From assembly GCA_900404475.1 (NCBI GenBank), contig OUQQ01000374.1:1-16379 (forward strand): 16,379 bases of DNA, read 5' to 3'. The notes beneath the pieces are model-generated. The model was given only the letters and a program-made list of their open reading frames with translations, ran no database searches and was not told the origin of the DNA. The DNA is from Spongospora subterranea. Taxonomy: Eukaryota; Endomyxa; Phytomyxea; Plasmodiophorida; Plasmodiophoridae. Positions 1 to 9,785 of this stretch are shown here, piece after piece. Position 1 is the stretch's first letter. Every line of letters begins with the position of its first letter. The translations under genes were made by a program, and so were the position numbers.

Positions 1-660
1 AGCGAAATTCCGCCGTCCATACTGAGAAAGTCGAGGAGGCGATGGCTGTGGCGGCATTGGCCTGACCTGAGCCAAACGGTTGGCCCCAACGATGACCAGA
101 CTCGGTTGTCACAGATCGAGTCGGCCTGGTCGCCAGAAGCAGTAATCCCAACAAGTTTAGGACACGCATTGGAGTAATGGCGCAACAGTAGCGCCGTTGG
201 CCAACGGGGCAAGGATGAGTTCAGAGTCAAACATGAGACGAACGGTTCTAGGTGTCATACACCAGGTCAAGATGCCCGATTCTCCTCTCGAACCTAGTCA
301 ACTTTCCTGCTGTGATTTGGCTCTGCAATTGATTGGTGCCATGTTCTACTACATGCATGGCGACAGGGAGGGACTCCAGTACGTGATGTGTTTTTTTAGC
401 GCTTTTCTGAAGCCATGCAACGCGAATCATATATGTTGTCGTGTCGGTAACGATCGTGAGAAGGATCAGATGAGAGTGACGGGGATCCACCTCAAAACTT
501 TAATGCAGACACGGAAGCCTCGAGCATCAACGACCACATTCGCGACGATCGCAAGGCACGCGCTGCTATCCAGCATCGAGTCAGCGACACTGTTCTCACC
601 ATCATACAAGGATGCGAAATAGAACACCAAACATAGGCCTTCGTCCACACAACATGTCAA
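1..660 (+). CDS. Probable 3' end of an unidentified gene (partial, exon structure unresolved)
   Basis: I do not recognise this protein. After a plausible acceptor (aagtttag, ending at 160) a frame stays open from 161 to 622 and includes MSSESNMRRTVLG and LALQLIGAMFYYMHGD, so it may be an internal exon of a gene entering from the left. A donor-like site (gtacgtg) follows at about 379. In another frame, about 460-630 reads DDRKARAAIQHRVSDTVL and ends at a TAG near 628-630, which looks more protein-like than the same bases in the first frame. The likely picture is two exons with an intron around 379-460, but I found no splice pair that joins them in phase with a normal intron length. The frame open from base 1 (SEIPPSILRKSRR) could be an earlier exon. 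Orientation and function are uncertain. Confidence 0.3.
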
Positions 661-778
661 ACATCACTGAACCACTGCCAAACCAGTACTTCGTTATCGA
701 GCACTACTCATGAGTTCGGCATTCATTACGTGTGTGATAAGACTTATCAACGCCCAACCCCCGCCATTAATTCCATAA

Positions 779-998
779 TCGAATGATCAATTGGATGAGC
801 AATATTCGCCCCAAACGAGCCATCCAAAGCGGGCGCGCCGGAACGTGACACGCTCAATTTCAAAAGATGCATTATTGCCGTCTACACCAGGGGAAAATGC
901 CGCCCAACTGTCATTGTCCGTGGCGCAGTCCGTGGCAGATTCTGAAAAGTCGTTGGGGGGAATCCAGCGAAAGTGGCAATTGACGGATATTGGGGATA
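779..998 (+). other. Open frame just upstream of DDX54: possible N-terminal exon or 5' UTR
   Basis: A frame without ATG runs from 779 to a TGA at 1007-1009 and reads HPKRARRN (nuclear-localisation-like), then Ser/Ala/Gln-rich sequence. It meets the DDX54 frame in two ways. Removing one G from the GGGG run at 1001-1004 would fuse it directly to GFESGSDND. Alternatively an intron 973-1018 (gtggca to ggcag, 46 bases) joins the two in phase. In either case the true start codon would lie in a further upstream exon, because this frame contains no Met. If neither holds, the stretch is 5' leader and the ATG at 999 is the start. Confidence 0.3.
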
Positions 999-3900
999 AT
1001 GGGGTTTGAATCTGGCAGCGATAATGATATAAATGAGTCGAATAGTCATGCGGGTAAGCGGGCTAATAAGTCTGGAAAGGCGGGTAAATCTGGTTTCCAG
1101 AGTATGGGCCTTTCTGGACCGATATTTCGATCGATTATGAAGCGCGGTCTGTTGGAATGGAATCGCTAGTTGACCACGATCATATCTGTTGAATGATGGG
1201 TGCCCAGGGTATCGGGTACCGACCCCAATTCAGAGGAAGTGCATCCCAGCGATATTAACTGGGCGCGATCTCGTGGCCATGGCCAGGACCGGAAGTGGGA
1301 AAACGGCATCGTTCCTGATCCCGATCATGGAGAAACTCAAAGAACATGCCACTGTAGTTGGAGCAAGAGCCGTCATTCTATCGCCAACCAGGTTTATTGG
1401 GACTGTTTCTGCCATCATCTCACATTAATTTCGATGTAATGTCGTTCAGAGAGCTGGCGCTGCAAACGTCAAAATATACCCGGGACCTTGGCAAATTCAC
1501 TGATTTGCGGCATTGTTTGCTGCTTGGTGGTGACTCGATGGAGGAACAGTTCGAGGCGTTGTCCTGTAATCCTGATCTCATCATTGCAACACCGGGACGA
1601 TTGTGCCATGTCGCCAAGGTATTCAATCGGTTCGAGGAATAATATCGACTAAACTGCTTACAGACAGCGGGAATCAGTTTAAAGGCTGTTGAATTCGCCG
1701 TTTTCGACGAAGCCGATCGTTTATTCGAAATGGTCTCTCCGCTATCCGCATTCGAATCGATGTCAAAATCTGATTCGCTGTTGGATAGGGTTTCGCGTCT
1801 CAATTGCGTCAGATCCTGGACCTAATGTCAGATACACGACAGACTCTGTTGTTTTCGGCAACCATGCCTCGTGTATTGGCCGACTTTACCCAAGCGGGTC
1901 TAAATACCCCACAGGTAATCTCCTCTGCTCTCAGTTCCCTCCTTTTCCATTTGCTGAGTCGGCATGTGCCAGATTATTCGACTCGATACTGAGGCGAAAA
2001 TATCACCCTCTCTCCAGAACTACTTCCTCGCAATTCGCCCCGATCAGAAACTTGGAGGATTCATGCATTTGATGCAGAATACTATTGATCGTCAACATCA
2101 AACCTTGGTGTTTGCTTGTACACGCCATCATGTCGAGTTTCTTCACCGAATGTTGACCGATAACGGATTCTCATCAACACTAATCTACGGTAGCGTCGCC
2201 ACCGCACTCAACCAAGGCTCCGAACAGAACCCAATTTTTGAACGAGATAGGTGCCATGGACGCCTCGGCAAGAAAGATCAACCTGGGAAAGTTTCGCGCT
2301 GGCCGTGCGAGAATATTGGTCGTGACGGACGTCGCAGCTCGCGGTCTAGATTTACCTCTTCTTGATAACGTGGTCAACTTCCACTTCCCCAGCTCTCCAA
2401 AACTGTTCATCCACAGAGTTGGACGTGTTGCCCGCGCTGGTCGGTCGGGATCAGCCTATTCCTTGGTTGAACCTGTACGTCACGTTCTATCAACATTTTG
2501 ATCCGTTCTCTCCCGTTCCTGTCGATTCTAACAAAATCGGTTTTCAGGCTGAATGCCCGTATATGCTGGATCTCTGCTTATACCTTGGAATGGGCTTCCC
2601 TTCAACAGCTCATACCGGAACCACACCCAACACAGATGACAGCTCCCAATCCGAATCTGATACCCGCCTACAATTCGGATCCATGCCCTCCGGCCCTGTC
2701 GACCAGCAAACCGAGAACTGCAAACGTCAAATCAGCCACACCAATGACCTAANGCTGGTCGGTCGGGATCAGCCTATTCCTTGGTTGAACCTGTACGTCA
2801 CGTTCTATCAACATTTTGATCCATTCTCTCCCGTTCCTGTCGATTCTAACGGAATCGGTTTGTTCAGGCTGAATGCCCGTATATGCTGGATCTCTGCTTA
2901 TACCTTGGAATGGGCTTCCCTTCAACAGCTCATACCGGAACCACACCCAACACAGATGACAGCTCCCAATCCGAATCTGATACCCGCCTACAATTCGGAT
3001 CCATGCCCTCCGGCCCTGTCGACCAGCAAACCGAGAACTGCAAACGTCAAATCAGCCACACCAATGACCTAATCTCTATGGAACGTGTTTGCGAACGCGC
3101 TTATAAATTGTATTGTATGTCGCAAACGTTCGCGTGTGACGTTTTTTCATTCTCTGTGTCGGTTTCAGGTAAAACTCGGTCAGGTGCTTCTCCTTCATCG
3201 GTTCGTTCTGCGAAAGAGCCGGCGTACTGTTTGCGCACGCTGCTCCTCCACACTATCTACCGAGACGAGAAGTCGTCGGAGCAAGACCAATATCAGAATC
3301 TTCTAGCTGGAATCAGGGGATACAAAGCGAGTTCGTAGCCGAACACCTAATGTGTTTCCGGTCGCTCATCGTGTTTTTCACAGAAGGGACTGTGTTCGAA
3401 ATCGGAAAACAGGATGCGGTTATGAAAGAAATGCGCCAGGTTCATGGGGCACAAGTTGATCTGCATCGGCAGGCTCGGGAGAATGTCGATCCTGAATTCA
3501 CTAAAAGTTTCAGGTACGATCGCGTATAGCGTCGAGTCGGTGCTAATTCCGGGTTCAGAGATGAATCGAATTTCATATCAGCGGGTACATCGAACGAGCA
3601 CCCAGCGTTAGGAGCGGAATCATCGATTGGAAAACCTGCCAGAATCACTGACCTCATGATGGATGTGAACGGTGATGATGCCGAGACCATGAACAAATTG
3701 AAGACGATTCGTCGATGGGACCAGAAGAAGAAGAAGTTCGTTCGCCTTGGTAGCGCGCTTGATCAACAACGGGACGCTCGCAATGAAGCTGGTGCCAAGA
3801 TCGTTGGCAAAAATGTTAAACCCAGCGACGTCTATGAGAAGTGGTGCTCGAAAAGCAAAAAGTCAATTCCTCAGGTTAAAGTATCCGAATTCATTCACAA

Positions 3901-4211
3901 GATTTTATTCTAAAGAGATTGTGTTGTTTTAGGTGGGATCTACAGAACAATCTCATGGTCAATCAATGTCTGGACTGATCAACTCTGCGGGCGGACGATT
4001 CGCCAACCGGAGCTCCAATGCCTCTTCGACGCCGTCTATACCCAAACTCACAGGTGGCAATAAAAGGGCCAGGGATGAGCTGAAAAGCGCAGAGCAGATC
4101 GGGAAAGAAAGGGCGAAGAAGGCCAAAATCGCTCAACGCAACTCATCTTCGAAAAAGCCCACTGGCAACAAAAAAGGAAACAAAAAAAGCCAGGGCAAAC
4201 ATAGACGATAG
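999..4211 (+). CDS. DDX54: DEAD-box ATP-dependent RNA helicase DDX54/DBP10, spliced
   Basis: Nucleolar DEAD-box helicase of the DDX54/Dbp10 family, which acts in 60S ribosomal subunit assembly. Exons in phase: 999-1146, 1208-1391, 1450-1618, 1664-1732, 1789-1914, 1973-2189, 2251-2474, 2868-3114 (or its duplicate from 2548), 3169-3330, 3384-3513, 3559-3874 and 3933-4211, giving about 756 residues (human about 880). Visible motifs: family signature SGFQSMGLS near residue 31, Q motif PTPIQRK, Walker A ARTGSGKT (75-82), PTRELALQT, ATPGR, DEAD (182-185), SAT (213-215), [22 protein letters not shown] (359-369). C-terminal family blocks are present: GTVFEIG, a WDQKKKKFV block and a Lys-rich tail. 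All introns are 45-75 bases. The N-terminus is short, so the start may lie upstream. An unmerged 0.32 kb duplication with an N disrupts the reading in this assembly. Confidence 0.95.
2436..2752 (+). repeat. Direct duplication, copy 1 (inside DDX54)
   Basis: This 317-base segment starts at gctggtcggtcggg, covers the end of exon 7, a 73-base intron (2475-2547) and the next exon, and ends immediately before the single N at 2753. The following 319 bases repeat it. I see no exon differences; all visible differences are in the intron (ccg/cca, aacaaa/aacgga, and a 2-base indel before the acceptor). That pattern fits two alleles placed end to end rather than merged. Confidence 0.95.
2754..3072 (+). 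repeat. Direct duplication, copy 2 (inside DDX54)
   Basis: Second copy of the 317-base segment, starting right after the N. Its intron is 2793-2867 (75 bases) and its exon continues without a break into the next DDX54 residues (AATGACCTAATCTCTATGG). This is the copy that keeps the downstream reading frame. Confidence 0.95.
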
Positions 4212-4552
4212 CGGTTCAGTTGATAAACTTTCTCAAAATAATTTTCATCAATTGTCAAAGCGGTCGGTGTCTGCCATGAACAAGTATTTCACTCATTATC
4301 TGCCTCCTTTTTGCCATCAGTGGTACTGCACATGATAGCCGTCAGGGGGTTCAAGCCGGCAGCCCGCAGTTGCGTCGCCTTTTTTTGATAATTTTAATAG
4401 CAATCGAGCTTAGAGACGACAAAAAATTTTGTGGAACAGAAGGGTAAAAGCGAGGTATCATTACACTCATTGCGTCGTCGAACTTCTGTCAGTTATCAGC
4501 AATAGCAATGAGTCGTTCAAGTTGATGCCAGGTTGTGCCAGGTTCAGCACGT
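4212..4552. other. Intergenic spacer, nothing recognised
   Basis: This 341-base stretch lies between the DDX54 stop and the first candidate exon of the kinase gene. It is AT-rich in parts (4381-4432) and holds a short direct repeat (gccaggttgt / gccaggttca, 4527-4546). I see no RNA gene or convincing open frame. It presumably carries the DDX54 3' UTR and the kinase promoter. Confidence 0.5.
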
Positions 4553-6382
4553 ATGAAGGGGAATGTGAGTGATCTGTACACATACAAGTGTTCTAATACG
4601 GTAATACCGTTTACCAAAGGAGGATATAGTAGTGTGTCTTCTCCTCTTCGACACGAAAGGGATCGGTATTGGACACGAGTATCAAGGAGAGCAATTAGTC
4701 ATTCCCAGCACCCTTTACTAATCCTCTACACTGCGAAATAGCGAAGCTGGAGCAACGCTTCTCTGAACTCCAGAGACCAATTAGATCGCGTGCGTTTCGC
4801 TTCTTTGAGTTGCATGTTGGGGCCTTAATAAAGCAACACCCGAGACCAGTTCCATCACTATACAGTTGGTGAGAGACAGAGGGAGCCCTCAAATTCCTAT
4901 TCCAACATCATCACGAATTCAACAATCAACATTGACGCGGCGCTACACTCGTCAAAATACACTCCCAGTCTGAGCAACACACAGGTGTACAGTGGTGGCT
5001 GGCGAGCTGTTAGAGCACATCACACGTGGGCGGGTGGATCATATTGCACATGATGAGCTGACTGCAAAGTGCATTGCTGCGGAGATGAGTTTCTCCGTCG
5101 GTGTCATAACTGTGTCAGGTTGAGTTGGAGTGACCCCCTTTTAAGACACCAATCACACCATACCGACAATTGTTTCCTGTTTTTCGCGTTTCTATTCGCT
5201 CGCCGAGGTCTAATGATATCGCGTTCGACCTTATCGCGGCTTTGCATTGTTGGAGCTCGTAATCGATTCGGACTCATCCCGACGTCCAACGGGGTTGTTT
5301 TGGACGGATCGGCCCCAACTGCCTTGCCACAATTGAAAACAACTACTGCTCAAGGTCACGATTCGCGTTTTTGCAAAGATTTCTCTTTTGTTGATATTCT
5401 GGGCCGTGGGTCGTTCGGAATAGTTTGCTCGGCTGTTAATCGACTTGACCTTCAGCTTTATGCGGTATGAAAATCACCAATGGTTGGGGCACCTCTGATT
5501 AGTGCTTTCCAGGTGAAATGCGTACCCTTTGATGAAAGAACGCAAAACGTATTTGGCGAGATCAGGGCAATGGCGAAGCTTCCACCACACGAAAATATTA
5601 TTCGTTATTTCTCATGTTGGAAGGAAGCTGTTTCACCGAAATTTTGTCATATGCTAAATGAAAACATGAGCGAATATCTGTCAGAAGACCTTACCGTATC
5701 TAACACTTCAACACCGACTGAGTTCACTGAAGTCACCCAGATACTGTACATTCAGATGGAGCTCTGTCAGGATAATCTTCGATCATGGTTGAAAGACCGC
5801 AAGGCTGTCGACGCCCTTTCATCACTTAACGTGCTGTTTCAGTTGATTAATGGATTACTCCACATGCACCAACATGGGGTGCTGCATCTAGACGTTAAGC
5901 CTGAAAACTGCTTCCGGAACGGCGCTTTGTTCAAGTTTGGAGATTTTGGGTCGAGCTATACAGAGGGCGATGCTCCTAGTGATGATGGCAAGTATCTGGG
6001 TACCGGCTCATATGCTGCACCAGAATGCGAGTGGGGCAAATCTCAATGCTCATCTAAGACGGACGTGTTTTCCCTCGGCCTCTGCCTGATGGAGTTGTTT
6101 GATGTTTTTTCGACCGGCATGGCCCGTGCATTGCTTTTTTCTGGCGTCAGATCCCGGGATACTTCGATGCCTTGGAGTGAACAGTGGCCAAGCGTGTCTA
6201 ATATGGTATTCGCCATGACTAACCCTATACCAGAAGACAGGCCTACACTAGTTCAGACATTAGAGTGGTGCTGTGTTATGGCAGGTCCATCAATTCATCC
6301 TTCATTTAAATCGCTATCCCCTCAAGGATTTGATTCTGCAAATGAACCTATTCACGACGAAGTTCAAGGTTTGATTGGATAA
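4553..6382 (+). CDS. Protein kinase of the eIF2-alpha kinase type (HRI/PERK-like), spliced
   Basis: The catalytic part is secure: exons 5208-5464 and 5513-6382 joined by a 48-base intron. Counting from the ATG at 5213 (373 residues): Gly loop GRGSFG (64-69), Lys86 in AVK, helix-C Glu100, HLDVKPEN (209-216), DFG (228-230), GTGSYAAPE, then DVFSLGL. A 40-residue insert before LYIQMELC, and FSTGMARA with the GVRSRD block, are hallmarks of eIF2-alpha kinases, which phosphorylate eIF2-alpha to lower translation under stress. HLD instead of HRD is unusual and recalls Wee1/Myt1. Upstream, exons 4553-4600, 4699-4868 and 4985-5118 chain in phase (introns 98, 116 and 89 bases) and include GELLEHI, resembling the LLEHL of the HRI N-terminus. 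These are tentative; otherwise translation starts at 5213. No signal peptide or membrane segment is seen, so HRI-like fits better than PERK. Confidence 0.8.
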
Positions 6383-7190
6383 ACTTGCTCAAGTGAAATT
6401 GCTGGCGATTATAATGTGCAACATGATCTTTATCATGCCACTTCAGATTGAAGGCCGTCTGGAAGCAAACCATTCATGATATTATCATGCAGTCCGATTA
6501 AGTCATTCTTTTAATATATATATATATGCAGTCATCAGTTATTTAATGTCAACACACGTTTATGATCGGTAAAAATCCGCTTCCAGACAATCTCTGTTGA
6601 GCGCCACACAAACACAAGCTGCAGGTATTTAACTGTATTCAAAATTCATGAGATTGATGCCACCCAGTCAAGGCTTGGTAGTGTAGTTGGTAATATCAAA
6701 ATGCTCAAAAAATTCTGAGGCGAAGCAAGCGGAAACCCCGTCAAGCGAGCATCGTTCAAAGGGCCAAAAACTTCATATTCGACAATCAGGAAATGATGGG
6801 TTCAGCTCGATTGAAGTTATCAACGGGCCCACCAAAACTTTATCGAATGTTGAATGCCGTTCTGTCGATAGAAGAGGCCAGCAAGAATCAAATCGGTGTA
6901 TTTACTCCAAGTCAGCACAGGTCTTCGAATAACACTTTCATACGGTTTCTGGCTTTTCCTGACAGCTGGAAAATGCTGACAAAGTATTGGTGGATTATGG
7001 ATCATGAACGACACTCCCTATTATATTGACTCGTCGCGACGCTGTCGGATAGGTTAGACGAATATACGCGCGCGCTTCCGTTATGGCTCTGTGAATCTGT
7101 TGTGACGTGATATGGGGCAACGTGTGTATGGGCGTGGACTGCATCTCTTGACGCTAACCAAGGTCATAATCGTGTCCGAGCTTGAACTGC
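6383..7190. other. Intergenic region with two weak open frames
   Basis: This 808-base stretch separates the kinase stop from the coiled-coil gene start. Two overlapping plus-strand frames lie within it: about 6687-6932 (contains GFSSIEVINGPTK) and about 6793-7029 (contains GSARLKLSTGPPKLYRML). Neither matches a family I know, and they cannot both be real in full. They may be chance frames or exons of a small gene. A TA microsatellite lies at 6514-6527. Confidence 0.4.
6514..6527. repeat. (AT)7 microsatellite
   Basis: Seven tandem AT units in the spacer after the kinase gene. Length polymorphism is likely; no other role is evident. Confidence 0.9.
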
Positions 7191-9040
7191 ATGAGTAATA
7201 GTGATGGGTCCAACAAGGCTCCATTAGCACAAGCTGATGATTGGGGATCCATCCGCCAGAACCTCCTCAATCATCTCAGTAAACATCCGCAATGGTCGTC
7301 CTCTGGCAAGGAATGCAATGATTTCGTGCCAGAAATCTGCCGGGCTCAATCGCAAACCCTGGCGTCGCTCAGGACAGTAATGGACCAGGTCTCTCGTGAA
7401 AACACGCAACTACAAGAGCAATTGTCTATGGAAAAGTCGACGTCGACGTCGTTAAGGTCAGAACTGGAGGACTCGAAAGAGAAATATAAAGCATTATTGA
7501 CGCAATATGATCAAGCGGTCAATGCAAAGGAATTGTGCTTGAAAGAAATACAAAACCATGACACAGAAAGACAATCATCGCAGGATCAAAGACAGACTTT
7601 AGCCGATGCTTTGGAGAGTTTACGTGTTAAAACTGCTGAGATGGAAAACGTTTGGACAAACAAGGAATCCCATTGGTCTCAATCATCTGTTCGCCAAGAG
7701 CAACAAATTCGTGATCTTATGAATCGGTTGACAGAAGCGAATCGGTTACTGAAAAGTAGGACTGGAGCTGGTCATTACAAAGAATCTATGGAAGAGGCTC
7801 AAAATCAGATCCGGCTATTGCGCCGTCGTCTACGCGCGGAACAGCTACACAAAGTTAGGGACGATCTTAACCTGAATTGTCGCGGAGAAGATGAAACCCA
7901 TGGAGAGTCGCAAAGCATAGAAATGCTATCATTAAAACGAGACAATGTTCGGTTAACGGTGAAGGTATATTTTCCATTTATTTGGATAATTGCCAGGGTA
8001 TCGGCTATAACCACATTTTCTTATCTTAAGGTTCGGACCTTGGAAGAGAGGTTGAGCGGGAAAACAGAGGAATTGAATGGGTTCAGCTCTCAGCTTCGTG
8101 AAGTACAAGGCCTTCTCCACAGTAATTTGTCTAAGCAAAGCCACGCTGGTAATTTTATTCCTGCAATCCGAATCACATTCTGATATTGGGTCGGTGTTGC
8201 CGCGAATAGTTATCGAGTCGAAATCGTTTGAGGCAACAATAAAAAAACTGCAGTTCGAGGTTGGTCGCTGAAGATCTTAGTCGCTAATTTGACACACACG
8301 AATGCAACTTAGATTGAGGCAAGGCTCCAAGAAATAGAAGACAATCGAACTGAAATTGCCCGCTTGAACGACGAGTTGAATCTCCAACGAGCCGATCTGG
8401 AAGTTGAAAGAACTGAAATTAGGAAAGAGCGCGATAGAAATTCCACACTTTTGGCAGAGATTGAGAGGCTGAAGTCGCAGCAAGCCAATAATGAGAAACG
8501 ATTGGAGATGCTGCAACCGATGAAGCAGGCATTAGTTGAAATAGCTAAACAAAGAGACAAATGTCAAGAGAATTTTGAAGTTGTTGAGAAAAAAAACCAA
8601 TTGCTTCTGTCTAAGGTAGAGTAGAGACCACGGTGCATGAGGATGTTATCAATGTCATCTGAGGTTATCCAGTCTGGTTCAATACAGGTCCAGAATGACG
8701 ATTTGGCGAAACAGTTATCGGAAATGAGCTGTAAAGTTGCGATTAATCAACAGAAAGTTGAGACTCAAACAAGATGGTAGGAATTGCTTGGCCCAACAGC
8801 GATATATGTAGCCATAATATGAGACCCAGGTTCAATGACTGGAAAACCGATATTCAAGGTCTTGGCGAGGAATTTACGAAACAAATGGCATTTGCGACGA
8901 ACCTGAGGCTTAAAGAAGTTAAGAATATTTCTGAACTAAAGCTAAAGCTGGCCCAGACGGAAAAAGCCCTCCATGAGCAACAAATTCGGAATTCCAAAAT
9001 TGACGGTGTATTGCAGCGACTCATCTACGAAGTCCTCTAA
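7191..9040 (+). CDS. Long coiled-coil protein, spliced, family unknown
   Basis: Six exons chain in phase: 7191-7964, 8031-8148, 8210-8259, 8313-8615, 8688-8776 and 8830-9040 (introns 66, 61, 53, 72 and 53 bases), giving 514 residues. After about 50 non-coil residues (ADDWGSIRQNLLNHLSKHP) almost the whole protein is heptad-like and rich in Glu, Lys, Gln and Leu (for example ENTQLQEQLSMEK and QIRLLRRRLRAEQLHK), so it should form an extended alpha-helical coiled coil. It has no signal peptide, membrane segment or catalytic domain, which suggests a scaffold, centrosomal, tethering or cytoskeletal protein. The coil itself does not identify the family. The TAA at 9038-9040 lies just before a donor-like gtaaag, and an alternative donor at 9006 would extend the protein, so the C-terminus is not certain. 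Confidence 0.8.
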
Positions 9041-9785
9041 CGGGTAAAGATGGGCAATCTATATCTATCTAGAAAATGTTCATCTATCATGTTTTTCAAT
9101 TCAATATCGGTTTCATCTATATGCAAATCTCATGATAAAATCTATTCACTATCAAGTAATCCCAGGCCTATCCGTGCCTGTTGAAGGGGATTCTCGCCGG
9201 TTAGAATATGACTTGATGTGCGCCCATAGTCAGCGACAAACGTATCAAGAATGATGGATTTTCCGAATTCGTCGAGACTAAGTTGCTTGTGTACAACAGA
9301 GTTCAATGATTTCCATGAACATTGCTGGGCTCATCAATGAAGCGGTACAATGTGACATCAAGCACACAGTAAAAAAGCTCGCTCATATGGGCCAAAACGT
9401 TTCGTTCCAGAGAACCGTTGCTGCTAAAGTGTGCAGAGAACATCCGGCTTGCGAAGAGGGTGCTAAATTCATTGAAGTACAGCTTTGCAGATCCAAAAAC
9501 AGATCGACCTGTGGTTGTGGGCCAAGGGAGAATGATCAAGACTTGAACAAGGCCCTATGCACTATACGAAATACTGCATCCCATCCTGGATGAAACCCCT
9601 TCAATGTATCATTATCTACGTACTGTACTGCAGATCAGTGAAACCTTTCGACAGAATATGCAAAGTCAGTACTGTTACCGGTGAATGTCACGTATTGCAT
9701 TACGATACCGGGAATGTGGTTATGCATGTTTCATAGGATATTCATCATTTATTTTAAGATCTCGTTGTGTTAATAACCACATTGC
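9041..9785 (+). other. Unresolved region, possible further exons
   Basis: Three plus-strand stretches look protein-like without matching a family I know. From 9073 a frame is open for about 60 codons to the TGA at 9250-9252 and includes LSVPVEGDSRRLEYDL; it can be joined in phase to the coiled-coil gene by an intron 9006-9072 (67 bases). About 9306-9593 reads NIAGLINEAVQCDIKH. In a third frame, about 9370-9550 reads ENIRLAKRVLNSLKYSFADP followed by KTDRPVVVGQGRMIKT and a stop. I could not link them into one model. About 9600-9785 shows no coding signal and should hold the DJ-1 promoter. Confidence 0.35.

Noticed and set aside
2362..3072. A 236-codon open frame crossing the N.
   Set aside because: It runs through introns and in the wrong frame relative to the conserved helicase; it is open only because the duplicated segment repeats the same shadow frame.
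4340..4385. A tRNA T-arm-like string (gggttcaagcc).
   Set aside because: No matching acceptor stem, D arm or anticodon stem can be folded around it.
4408..4424. A 15-16 base string (agcttagagacgacaa) also present in G-alpha exon 1 on the minus strand.
   Set aside because: Flanks share nothing; a match of this length between two places in 16 kb can arise by chance.
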